Assembly (NCBI GenBank): GCA_004369045.1
Contig: ML213504.1
Coordinates: forward strand, 159,653 to 223,652
Direction: 5' to 3'
Length of the DNA stretch: 64,000 bases
DNA from: Heliocybe sulcata
Lineage: Eukaryota; Basidiomycota; Agaricomycetes; Gloeophyllales; Gloeophyllaceae
Shown: positions 34,825 through 45,348 of the stretch, piece by piece
Layout of the letters: every line of letters starts with the position of its first letter
Position numbering within the stretch: position 1 is the stretch's first letter
Notes under the pieces: model-generated
What the model saw: the letters and a program-made list of their open reading frames with translations, nothing else
What the model was told of the DNA's origin: nothing
Database searches by the model: none
Position numbers and translations under genes: made by a program

Positions 34825-36012
34825 ATGGCTTCCTTCAAACCGCCCGCAACATACAAGGCAGTGGCTGTCACCAAGCTGGGCGTGTTCGAGATGGTTGAGA
34901 AGCAGTGGCGCGCCCCAGAGCCAGGAGAAATCGCAGTCAAAGTGCTTGCATGCGGTATCTGTCGCACCGACGACTGGATCAGGACGCAGGTCATGCCCAC
35001 CGGCTTTCCTCGCGTCCCGGGACACGAGGTAGTCGGCGACTGTGTTGCCGTGCACCCTTCGGAGAAGGTCTGGAAAGTAGGGGATCGCGTCGGTTCGGGA
35101 TGGCATGGCGGGCAGTGCAACACCTGCAACCGTTGCAGGGTGGGAGACGTTGTGACTTGTCCGGATGAGAACGTGAATGGTAGGCCCGCTCCAGGCTCGG
35201 AGCCGAGCATGGCTGACTTGGTCTGGATGGCAGGGCTCTCGCAGGATGGAGGATGGGCTGAGTATGTGATTCTGAAGAGCGAAGGTGTCTCCAGCATTCC
35301 TAGAGACATGGACCCCGCCGAGGCAGCACCGCTCTTCTGTGCAGGTGTAACAACATACAGTAGGTATTGTCAACTGTCTCTTTCGCATCCACGACTGATG
35401 CAATTCGTCCTGAAGATGGGCTGCGCCACATGGATACAAGAGCCGGAGATATCGCAGCCGTCCAGGGAATAGGTGGTCTTGGACATATGGCCATCCAATT
35501 TTGCCGCGCAATGGGATTCCGGACAGTCGCCTTATCGTCAGGGCCTTCGAAGGCCGACCTGGCAAAGTCGCTGGGCGCTCATACCTACCTCGATAGCTCG
35601 ACCACCAACCAAGCCGAAGAGCTCCAGAAGTTAGGCGGGGCGGACCTGTTGGTCTTAACCGCTCCATACCCATACGCTATGAACAGCCTGATTATGGGGG
35701 TGAAGCCGGGAGGGACAATCTTGGTCATGGCCCTTTCGACTGACAACCTGAACTTGCCCATCGGTAAGCGCCTCTCTGGTCGGTATGACTAGACCGTGAC
35801 GGAATTTCTGCGCAGCTGTCGTGGTGTCCCAGAAATTGACTGTCCGAGGCTGGAAAGTGGGGAATGCCAAGGATTGCGAGGATACAGTCCGTTTCGCGCA
35901 GCTCACAGGGGTGAAAGCCCATATCCAGAAGTTCTCCCTCGACGACGCATTGAAGGGGTTCGACGGGATGATGGATGGTAGCGTGAAGTTCAGAGCCGTG
36001 ATTGTACCGTGA
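34825..36012 (+). CDS. Zinc-dependent alcohol dehydrogenase (MDR superfamily)
   Basis: Four exons, interrupted at about 35179-35230, 35358-35415 and 35765-35814, give about 340 residues. Catalytic zinc ligands are visible in ACGICRTDDW and PGHEVVGDCV. The structural zinc loop reads CNTCNRCRVGDVVTC. The nucleotide-binding Rossmann motif is GIGGLGHMAIQF at about residue 175. The closing part (LVMALSTDNLNLPI, then VSQKLTVRGWKVG) follows the usual MDR order. Substrate cannot be told from sequence; a primary alcohol/aldehyde dehydrogenase is likely. The TATA box and compact promoter suggest regulated expression. Confidence 0.9.
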
Positions 36013-36380
36013 TGAACCAATAGCTCTCAGAGAGCAATAGTTACTGTGTCGCGACCAGAAACGTCGCAGCATTATGCTCCTGATATACTTACAAAGACGG
36101 ACGTAGAATGGATCGCGCCTGGCAACTTCAGCCTCCATTCGAAGGCGAGTACAGTTCTCCGCGCCAGTAAGGGCTTCCAAGACCATGGTTCCTGCGTCTT
36201 GATAATGTCTTCATATGCCAGAGTGTCTCTAGAAGCCAGCTACCATTATACTCAGTCACTAGTCAGTCTCGGTGAGGTGAGCAGAGAGAGCAAGTCGAGT
36301 TCCGACTTGATTCCCACGCTCGAGCTTGCAGTACTGCTGCGTCACTTTCCTCTATATCTACAGAGCGAGGAACCCTCGAT
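36013..36380. other. Gemin2 upstream region
   Basis: 368 bp between the dehydrogenase stop and the Gemin2 ATG. Short frames only. Confidence 0.4.
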
Positions 36381-37687
36381 ATGTCTGCTGAGCTGAAGAG
36401 GAAGAGGCAAGAATCTGAAGATTCGGACGATGAGGAGCCATCATTCGGAAGGCAGATTTTGCCCGTGGCGAACCTACCGCACAATTATAATGGCCCTATA
36501 GAGGACGGATTGCAGTATCTCTTCACCGTGAGGTACCTTTAGATCTCTCGAACACAGCTGGATGCCGCTAATTTGCTGCTGCAAACAGGCGTGATGCTCG
36601 TCGACTGCCTCATGTCACTCGGGTGGTCAATCCGTACGAAATGCCAGACGTACCCGGACCATTAAAGGACGATACACCACACCCTTCTCTCCCTTCTGAG
36701 CTATGGAGAACAGTATTCGAACGACGCTTTAGGAATTTCCGCAAGGTACGTATGACTATATCTCTATGAGGCCTCACCGCGTCTAGACTAACCAGCACAA
36801 CAGAACTCTGTTCAGCCCACCATTCACGTACAAAGACCTGGAAACCAACCCAAGCAAAAGCTTATGCCCGACAAGCACGAACGCGATCTGTGGTGGGAGT
36901 TCGTCGCGGGCCAACCCGAGGCCGTGTGGAATCCGCCGAAGAAACCAAAGCAAGCCAAGGGAAAAGTGAAGAAAGGACAAGGCATGCGCGGGTTCTCTGA
37001 AGACTTTGCGGACTACGATGATTCAAGACAGGCTGGGGGATCGAAGGCTGGACCAGACGATGGTAATGTTACCCTGATGTACGGGGAGGAGGACGTCTCG
37101 ATGGAGCCTGTCCACCCTCAGGCCTCAGGCTATGGTTCTCTTCCTACCCCTAGCGGTACTCCTTCACGTCCAGAGGACGGCGAAATCGCGGACACCACCG
37201 CAGAGGTCTTCATTCCCCGCGAGCCTACACCAGCCTTGCTCAATCGCATTGATCACGTAAGTGCGCCCCTGCTAGCCACGAAGAAGAAATCTGATCCATT
37301 TCATTCATCTAGCGTCTGGCAATCCACCTCCTTGTCTATTTCACCAACTGGCTGAACCACTATGTCCGGCACCCAGAACACTTCACCAACCGACTCACAG
37401 ACGTCCACGCCCGGTGGATATTTGCGCTTCTATCCCGGGTGGACGATTACGTTGGTGCCGACGACATGAGTATCATCCGGAACTTGGCGAGGGCATGCAT
37501 CGGGTTACTGAAAGAACAGATGTGGAAGAAGACTCTCCTTGCGCAGGCTGGCGCTGACTTGATTGCGGAAGATGTCATGAGCGAGCGCTCGTGCTGGATG
37601 GTCATCGCCGCCGTGGTCGACGTGTGGGCCCAGAGGGACCTGTGGCAGGACGCTGAAGCTATGTTGAAGGACCTCAACGCGCAGTGA
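36381..37687 (+). CDS. Gemin2/SIP1-family snRNP assembly factor
   Basis: Four exons joined across introns near 36533-36588, 36746-36802 and 37258-37312 give about 380 residues. The start is acidic (ESEDSDDEEPSF). GLQYLFTVRRDARRLPHV matches the SIP1-domain start, and ERDLWWEFVAGQPEAVW is the central block. After a disordered linker, LLVYFTNWLNHY, ARWIFALLSRVDDYV, IIRNLARACIGLLKEQ and VVDVWAQRDL match the C-terminal helical part of Gemin2. Gemin2 binds SMN and Sm proteins and drives spliceosomal snRNP assembly in the cytoplasm. Together with BUD31 it is the second splicing-related gene in the window. Confidence 0.85.
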
Positions 37688-38225
37688 AACGCGGGCTTAC
37701 GCTAAGGCCTTTCGATGATCCACGTCGTAATGTCACATCGGCATATCACAAGACATATTGACGGACCATGGCCGTCGACCTCCGTCACTGTTCTATGGGC
37801 GGTCTGGCCTATCCGTCCTCTCGCCGGTGAGTTTGCGGTAGGAGGTTATTCCATTCCCTTCTGCTTTTGGCTTGCTCCTGGTGTCCTACTGGCATGTATG
37901 GTCTGAAGAGTAATGAATGTATTCGATTGAAGCCAAAGATTTGCCTACCTAGTTGCAATATTTCATCTTTCATGTCGCCGCCGGTCTCGGTCAATTAAAC
38001 CCTGTGTGAGGAGGCAACCGCCGTGAGAACACTTGGCGGGGTACAGCCATCGAACTAGGAGAAGTGAAATTGCCCGTCGAGACCTCTCGTACTTCTGACT
38101 CTCGCCCACGTTCTAACCCTCACCGTTCTTTACTTTCTTCCTTCGAGTCGTCTCGTCTCTGCAGTCTTTTCTGCACCTTATAAGCTCAGAAAACCTCAGA
38201 CTTTACATACTCGAAGTTCACGACA
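37688..38225. other. Intergenic, promoter of the GPI-anchored protein gene
   Basis: No gene seen. From about 38090 it is CT-rich (TTCTTTACTTTCTTCC), typical of highly expressed fungal genes just before the start. Confidence 0.45.
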
Positions 38226-38946
38226 ATGCGCTCTTACACAGCCGTCCTCCTGTCGCTCGCTGCCTCGGCTTTGGCGTACCAGATTACGTCCCCTAATGCC
38301 AACTCGGACTGGACCTCTACTGGTCCCAACAGTGTTTCCTGGGAGAAGGTTTCGACCGACGCGAGCAACTTCACCTTGCTCCTGACGAACACTGTACGGG
38401 GGACCCCCATTTGATGACCAGCGGCCTGTCTGACATTGACATTTGTAGGACCGCAGTGTCTTGGCTGACAACAACCAGGTGCTCGTCGCGCTCGTTGACG
38501 GTAACGCTGGGTCGCTCGCTGTTCCCTCTCCGAGCAATGGCTTCCCGGTCGGAGGGACCTTCAGGTTGAACTTCGTCAAGAGCACTCAGGAGATGAGCAC
38601 CATCTACGCTCAGTCGGATGAGTTCAACATCACCCAGAGCACCGCCAGCACGTCTGGCTCATCAATCGCTAGCGGCGCTTCCACCGGCACCGCCAGGTTC
38701 GTAGTTCTTCCACAGTCAACTCCTCGTTTACGTGCTTACAGCCTTCCTTAACTTAGTCGTACCACGATGACCGCCTCTGCTACCTCGGGCAGCTCGACTG
38801 GCACCAGCAGCGGCGCTGGCGGACTCAACCCCGCCACGTCTGACTCCTCCACCAGCCCGACCCAGTCCTCCGCAGCCCTCCCCGGTGCGGGCGTCCAGAC
38901 CGGACTCATCGGCCTGATCGCCATGGTCGGTGCTTTCCTGGCCTAA
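38226..38946 (+). CDS. Kre9/KNH-type Ser/Thr-rich GPI-anchored cell-wall protein
   Basis: Three exons (38226-38393, 38449-38696, 38757-38946) give 201 residues. A signal peptide (MRSYTAVLLSLAASALA) is followed by YQITSPNANSDWTSTGPNSV and FTLLLTNT, the start of the Kre9/KNH1-like beta-sandwich. FPVGGTFRLNFVKS and TIYAQSDEFNI close that domain. The last 70 residues are Ser/Thr/Gly-rich with a hydrophobic end (GLIGLIAMVGAFLA), the mark of a GPI attachment signal. Such proteins sit at the plasma membrane or wall and are often very abundant. The precise role is unknown. Confidence 0.88.
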
Positions 38947-39510
38947 ACATGCCTCGCCTGCGCGTACCTGTCTCAATAAAATCAGAAAGTAACGCTATCG
39001 GGTTTTATACGTGGACACTCTACTACTTCCTCCACTCTATTTTCTTGTCTCGGGGTCACACATCCTGTCATTTCCTACCACTGTCGTTTCTTGTCCCGGA
39101 CTTGGCCTGAACCACTATAGTATTATAGCGAAGTGTATTTGCTCGAGATGCCTTTTCCTGGCTCGTATGCGGACGTTCTGTGTTTTTAGCTTCGTGTCGT
39201 AGATTGGGCAGGCAAATATGCATCGTAATTCCTGATCATGTGTCCTTCTGGCTTCGGGCATGGTCTGCCCTTGTGAGCGACACCGTTATCCTGTTGTGTG
39301 TAGAGCCGCCCAGACATTGAAAGATCCGACAGATGCGGTATGCATTGCAAGCCGAGAGTCGAGACTAATGTCGGGGAGTCGGGATCAGGTCCCTTTCACC
39401 GACGCTTATCCGGGTATAGGGGGTATTTCAAAGAGCTCTAGCCATGCCCGACTTGCGAACGTCCCTTCAGCTCGTTGTAGATCCATCCTAGACGTTTCCC
39501 AAGTATTCCA
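38947..39510. other. Intergenic, no gene recognised
   Basis: 3' UTR of the wall protein and promoter of the HAD phosphatase gene. Short frames only. Confidence 0.4.
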
Positions 39511-40625
39511 ATGGCAGTAGAGAAGTTTGTCGTTGAAGCCGTGTACGTCTGTCTCTTCTCCTCCTGCCGCACTTTGTCTTCTCATAACGATGACCTTGCA
39601 GCCTCTTCGACATGGACGGCACCTTGGTCGACTCGACTGCAGGTGTGGTCGGTGCATGGGAGACATTCGCGGAGAAGTACCCCGGATTGAACGTCACAGA
39701 GATCCTGAACAGTAGATGAGTCACCGTCCTATTCCTCGAACCCAGCTCATGCACTGCTTGCCATGTTAAGCCGCCCATGGGGTTCGGACTGTCGAGAATC
39801 TGGAGCGGTACTGCGGTATTACGGACCCTGACATTCTTGAGGTGCCTCTCATGAGCTCTCTGTCGGGCGGCGTCAAGACTGATAGTGTGTTCTTCAGAAA
39901 GAGGCCACCCGCTTCGAGAAGGAAATTGTGAACTCGTCAAAGAAGAACGGCCGGCAAGGCATTGTCATGCTGCCTGGTGTTCGAGAGATCATGCAGGAGG
40001 TACGCATACATCCACGCCGTCCCTACAATACTCCAACTTCCTCACTCACGCCCCCTCTCCAGTTGGAACCAGGCCGCTCTCTCCCGAAGCCATGCTGGAC
40101 AATCTGCACGTCCGCGACCCGGGAGTACGCCTCCGCCGCATTGCAGATTACCGGCGTCCCCGTCCCAGAGGTATTCGTCGCGGCGGAAGACGTCACGCAG
40201 GGGAAACCAGCGTCAGTGACACAATCCTGTACATTGAACGCCCATTCATTCCTCTCTTCAGACCCGATCCCTACTTGCTCGGGGCGCAGAAGGCTGGGGC
40301 CGACCCCGCTAAATGTATGTAGATCAGATTTCCAGCTATCTCACGACGAATGACTCCATGCATCCTAGGCCTTGTGGTCGAAGACGCCCCTTCAGGAATT
40401 CGCAGTGGCCAAGCCGCAGGATGCAAGACCCTCGCTCTCATCACCTCCCACACTCGCGACCAGATGGAGGCGTGCAAGCCTGACTACCTTGTTCCCAACC
40501 TTTCAGCGTACGTCGTCACAGCCATTCTCCCCGCACATATACTGATAAAACGGCTATTGCATTACAGCGTAACGATGAAGCGCGTGGAAGGCGGCGTAGA
40601 AGTCACCATCAACGTTTCTCTCTAG
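39511..40625 (+). CDS. HAD-family sugar/glycerol phosphate phosphatase (DOG/GPP type)
   Basis: A gene of about seven exons with several introns of 50-75 nt gives roughly 240 residues. The HAD nucleophile motif FDMDGTLVDST lies near residue 15, with the first Asp as nucleophile. Further blocks are HGVRTVENLERYC, GVREIMQE, motif II region (CTSATREYASAAL), VFVAAEDVTQGKP, then DPYLLGAQKAGADP, and motif IV VVEDAPSGIRSGQAAGC. This order matches yeast Gpp1/Gpp2 and Dog1/Dog2, which dephosphorylate glycerol-3-phosphate or 2-deoxyglucose-6-phosphate. The exact substrate is not determinable. It converges on the tubulin pair. Confidence 0.87.
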
Positions 40626-40876
40626 ACGTTGACTCCCAGAAGGTATCTCCATGGGTATCTGCAGGTATTTATTTTGGTAGTGTAGATCTAGAGACTAGAG
40701 TATAGACAGACACCTCACACGCCAAATTAGAAGTTGAAGTGGCAGACGCAGAAGGGAATAACAGCATGTAAACGAGAACATCACGGAAAATGCATTACCA
40801 GGTCAAAGAAGTGAATGAAGTACACGGATCCGTAGGAGGAAGATGTAACAACCCAAGGGACAGCATTACCCGCCAT

Positions 40877-42842
40877 TTAGTACTCAACCTCCTCCTCAGC
40901 GTCCGCAGAGTCCACGCCGACCTCCTCGTAGTCCTTCTCGAGGGTAGCAAGGTCCTCACGGGCCTCGGAGAATTCACCCTGGTGAAGAGGGTCAGATCTC
41001 GAGATGAATGTATGCGCATACAGCTTGGATACTCACTTCCTCCATACCCTCACCGACATACCAGTGCACGAAGGCACGCTTGGAGTACATCAAGTCGAAC
41101 TTGTGGTCTACAATGGAAGATCAATATCAAGCATACACCCATGTCAAGGATGACAGCTGACCTAACCGGCTCCAGGCGGCGGCGATAGCGGTAGTGCTGC
41201 AAGGTGCCGGGTCAGCAACGCTTTCCAGTTCAGGAGGACCGGGACGCTTACTTCGACAACATGCAGACATTCCGGGTCGTCTTGGCGAGGTCACCGCCAG
41301 GGACGTACGCAGCGGGCTCACCGCATATACCAAGCTAGGTGATAGTTCCTCAGTCAACTGACCAGCTGTCTCAGGGCAAATATTACCTTGAAACCGGTAG
41401 GGCACCAGTCAACGAACTGGATCGTCCGCTTCGTCTTGATGGTCGCAACGGCGGCAGTCACCTCCTTGGTGGCAACGTCACCGCGGTAGAGCAGGCAGCA
41501 AGCCACTATATGCGCCGTCAACGTATGCCAGGATCATGGATTACATATAGCTTACTGTATTTGCCATCCTTGGGGTCGCATTTGACCTGTATGGCTTTAC
41601 GTAAGTGATAGGATATGGAGAATGAATGGTTAGACAGCGAACCATCTGGTTACCCTGCTCGAAGCAAGAGGTGGTCATCTCCGCGACCGAGTTCTGCTCG
41701 TGCGTTGCCTTCTCAGCCGAGAGCAGCGGGGCGTAGGTGGCGAGCGGGAAGTGGATACGGGGGAAGCTGAATTTGCAAGGTCAGACTGAGATTCACGGTC
41801 GTAGGTATCCGATACTTACGGCACCAAGTTGGTCTGGAACTCATTCAAGTCGACGTTGAGCGAACCCTCGAAACGCAGAGAAGCGGTGATCGAGGAGACG
41901 ACCTGAGCAATCAACCTGTTCAGGTTGGTGAAGCTGGGCTGGGAGACACCGAGGCGGTTCTTGCAGATGTCATAGATGGCCTCATTGTCGACCTAGATCA
42001 TAACGAGCACATTTAGGCGTGTTCATTTGTTCATTTCAAACAAAAAAAAAAAAACACGGATGCTCACCATGAACGAGCAGTCAGAGTGCTCAAGGGTGGT
42101 GTGGGTGGTGAGGACGGAGTTGTACGGCTCAACAACGGAGCTGGAGAGCTGAGGAGCGGGGTAAACGCAGAACTCGAGCTTGGACTTCTTGCCGTAGTCA
42201 GACGAGAGGCGCTCCAAAAGAAGGGCACCGAAACCGGAGCCAGTTCCACCACCAAAGGAGTGGAAGACAAAGAAACCTTGAAGACCATCGCAGTTGTCCG
42301 CGAGGCGACGCACGCGGTCCATGACGGGATCAATGAGCTCCTTTCCGACAGTGTAGTGACCACGCGCATCTGACAGATCCCGTCGAAGATGTCAGGATTT
42401 GCGGAGCAAGAAGAGCATACAACCACTCACAGTTGTTCGCAGCATCCTCCTTGCCAGTGATCATGCTCTCCGGGTGGAAGAGGGAGCGGTATGGTCCGGA
42501 CTTAACATCCTCAACGACACCGGGCTCAAGATCGACGTAAAGCGAGCGCGGAACGTGCTTTCCAGAGCCAGTCTCGGAGAAGAAGGTGGACAATCCACTG
42601 TCGCCCGCCTTCCTGGGAGCACCCTCGAGGAAACGACCCTCAGCCTAGATATATGTGAGTTTTAAGCGATGAAATCGCCTTCGACACGGATGCACACGCA
42701 CACTCAAATTGTGCTCGAGGGTGTACAATTCCCCTGATGAAACATGTCAGACGACGCGTAAAACAGCTCTGCAAGACTCACAGCAAGCATTGCCAATCTG
42801 CACACCGGCCTGACCAACGTGGACGGAGATGACTTCACGCAT
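40877..42842 (-). CDS. Alpha-tubulin, tandem copy A
   Basis: An intron-rich minus-strand gene starting [19 protein letters not shown] at 42842 and ending [10 protein letters not shown] at 40877, about 450 residues. The tubulin signature GGGTGSG lies at 42250-42230. Other blocks are [41 protein letters not shown] and [12 protein letters not shown]. The C-terminal Glu-rich tail ends in Tyr, as in tyrosinated alpha-tubulin. Compared with copy B it carries extra introns, for example after DCSFMV near 42060 and in the codons around VKCDPKDGK near 41590. Both tubulin genes are intact and point the same way. Confidence 0.94.
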
Positions 42843-43173
42843 GTTGACTTTGACTGGCGGTAGTGACTGAGGAAGGTCAAGATCCAAGAGCTGGCGCGAC
42901 GCCTCGCGTAAATCAGGCCATGTTTTCCGCGCGTGGCGGTTCCGCCCTCTCACCGAGTCAAACGAACATCTATAAAACTGCATCCATTCCAATCAAATTT
43001 ATTCTCGTCAATGCTGCCATCAATTGTGTTCCTGGTATGAATATTGCCTAGGGTAAAGGGGGGATATGCGGATATGCGTAGCGTAACAATCATGACAAGA
43101 AGGGAGGGATTATAAGCTGAATATGACAACGTAGACACCGAAAAAGAGACAGCACACAGCGACAGCAACACAT
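42843..43173. other. Spacer between the two alpha-tubulin genes
   Basis: 331 bp that must hold the promoter of copy A and the 3' end of copy B. No frame of note. Confidence 0.5.
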
Positions 43174-44857
43174 CTAGTATTCAGCCGCCTCCTCAGCATC
43201 CGCAGAGTCAATGCCAACCTCCTCGTAGTCCTTCTCCAAAGCAGCGAGATCCTCACGTGCTTCAGAAAACTCACCCTCCTCCATACCCTCGCCGACGTAC
43301 CAGTGGACGAACGCACGCTTCGAGTACAGGAGGTCAAACTTGTGGTCAAGACGACTCCATGCACTGGAGATAGCGGTCGTGTTCGAAAGCATACAAAGGC
43401 TGCGGGACACCTTCGCGAGGTCACCGCCAGCTATGTGCGCCGGGGGCTCATTGCATATACCGAGCTTGAAACCAGTTGGGCACCAGTCGACGAACTGAAT
43501 GGTGCGCTTCGTCTTAATGACGCTGACGGCGGCATTGACGTCCTTGGGGACGACGTCACCGCGGTAGAGCAACGCGCAAGCCACTGTTTCGTATAATTAA
43601 CGAAGATGCCAACTTCAAGGCAGTTGATACTTACTGTATTTGCCCTCCCGAGGATCACACTTGACCATTTGGTTGCCTGTCTCGAAGCAAGAGAAGGTCA
43701 TGTCGGCGACCGAGTTCTGCTCATGGTGAGCCTTCTCGGCGGAGATAATGGGGGCGAAGGTGGCAAGCGGGAAGTGGATACGCGGGAAACTGGGACGACT
43801 ATGAGTATACGAGGAAACGGGTGTATGCTACATCTACGCACGGCACCAAGTTAGTCTGGAACTCGTTTAGATCAACGTTAAGGGAGCCGTCGAAACGAAG
43901 GGACGCCGTGACCGAGGAGACGACCTGGGCAATCAGCCTGTTCAAGTTCGTGAAGCTAGGCGAGGTGATGCCGAGGTTCTTCTTGCAGATGTCGTAAATA
44001 GCCTCGTTGTCGACCATGAATGAACAGTCCGAGTGCTCCAGGGTCGTGTGCGTCGTCAAGACAGAGTTGTAGGGCTCGACGACGGAGTTGGCCATTGTGG
44101 GGGCAGGGTACACACTGAACTCGAGCTTGGACTTCTTGCCGTAGTCCGTGGACAGACGCTCCAGGATGAGAGCACCGAAACCGGAACCAGTTCCACCGCC
44201 GAACGAGTGGAAGACGAAGAAGCCTTGCAAACCGCTGCAGTTGTCTGCGAGACGGCGGACCTTGTCCATGACAACATCAATCTGCTCCTTGCCGATGGTG
44301 TAGTGACCACGAGCATCTTGGTCGACCTGTCAGACCAGGACCGAGCCGACATCACGTAAACACTCACAGTTGCTGGCAGCGTCTTCCTTGCCAGTGATCA
44401 TTGTTTCGGGGTGGAACAGACTCCTGTATGTACCACTCCGGACCTCGTCAATGACGTTCGGCTCCAGGTCAACGTAGAGTGAACGGGGGACGTGTTTGCC
44501 GGAGGAGGTCTCGGAGAAGAAAGTGCTGAAGCCATCATCGTTGCCCTTCACAGGGCCTGCACCCTCAATCAAACGACCATCCGGCTATGGGACATATCAA
44601 ATCAATAAGACTTCAGACCTGCCATGGTCATTGCACACTCACGCTCAGCCCGTGTTCTACAGTATACAACTCCCCTGCCAGCAAGTATATATTAGCACAT
44701 GTATATCCAAACAGTCCTGCAGACTAGTGCCATGCGTAGCCCATATCTTTCGACCGGGATCGCGCTGCAGATAAAAACAAGCATACTGCGACTCACAGCA
44801 TGCGTTACCGATCTGGACACCAGCCTGACCAACGTGCACGGAGATGACTTCACGCAT
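43174..44857 (-). CDS. Alpha-tubulin, tandem copy B
   Basis: Starts [19 protein letters not shown] at 44857 and ends [10 protein letters not shown] at 43174. It has the GGGTGSG signature near 44195 and a C-terminal Tyr. It differs from copy A at many conservative sites: [15 protein letters not shown] against [14 protein letters not shown], and [19 protein letters not shown] against [19 protein letters not shown]. It lacks several copy A introns, so its exons are longer. The divergence indicates an old duplication kept in tandem, probably the two functionally distinct fungal alpha-tubulins. Confidence 0.94.
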
Positions 44858-45348
44858 TTCGAGGTTGAGGGATACTTGGAATACAGTAGATGTTAGTCCA
44901 GACCGGGTGACACGTCGAGCATGTCTTAATTCACATACCTGAGGAACTACGAGGCCACTTGGAAGAGGATGGGGTTCCAAACGCGACGGGCGGAGGGTTA
45001 AAGAAAGCGACTGATTTGCTGACAAATTTGTCGCACGGTCCATGCCATTGCCTTGCTTCAACTGCTTCCGCCACGACACCTTGCTTCAACTGCTTCCGCC
45101 ACGACAGACGTGATCATGTAAGGCACGCTACGCGAAACTATGCAAGACGATTTGGAGTAGATATGAGGTACTAGAACTATCTAAGCTAATCAAGCGTCCG
45201 AAGGTACTCTAGATGTATGCTGATGTATATACATGTGCAGTGGAATAATATTAAATACTAGATCGATGCTTTCCCCCTTCGCGCCCGTTACTAGCTACGG
45301 ACCCATGCCCACCTATGTCAGGTAGAACAGATCCTTATGCGCCGCTAG
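44858..45348. other. Upstream of alpha-tubulin B, hydrolase 3' end
   Basis: About 490 bp with no gene. It contains a perfect 28-bp tandem repeat (45051-45106). Confidence 0.5.
45051..45106. repeat. Perfect tandem repeat, 2 x 28 bp
   Basis: Two exact copies of a unit beginning CCTTGCTTCAACTGCTTCCG, at 45051-45078 and 45079-45106, about 200 bp upstream of the alpha-tubulin B start. On the tubulin coding strand the unit contains GGCGGAAGCAGTTGAAGCAA. It may be a duplicated regulatory element or a simple slippage product. Confidence 0.85.
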
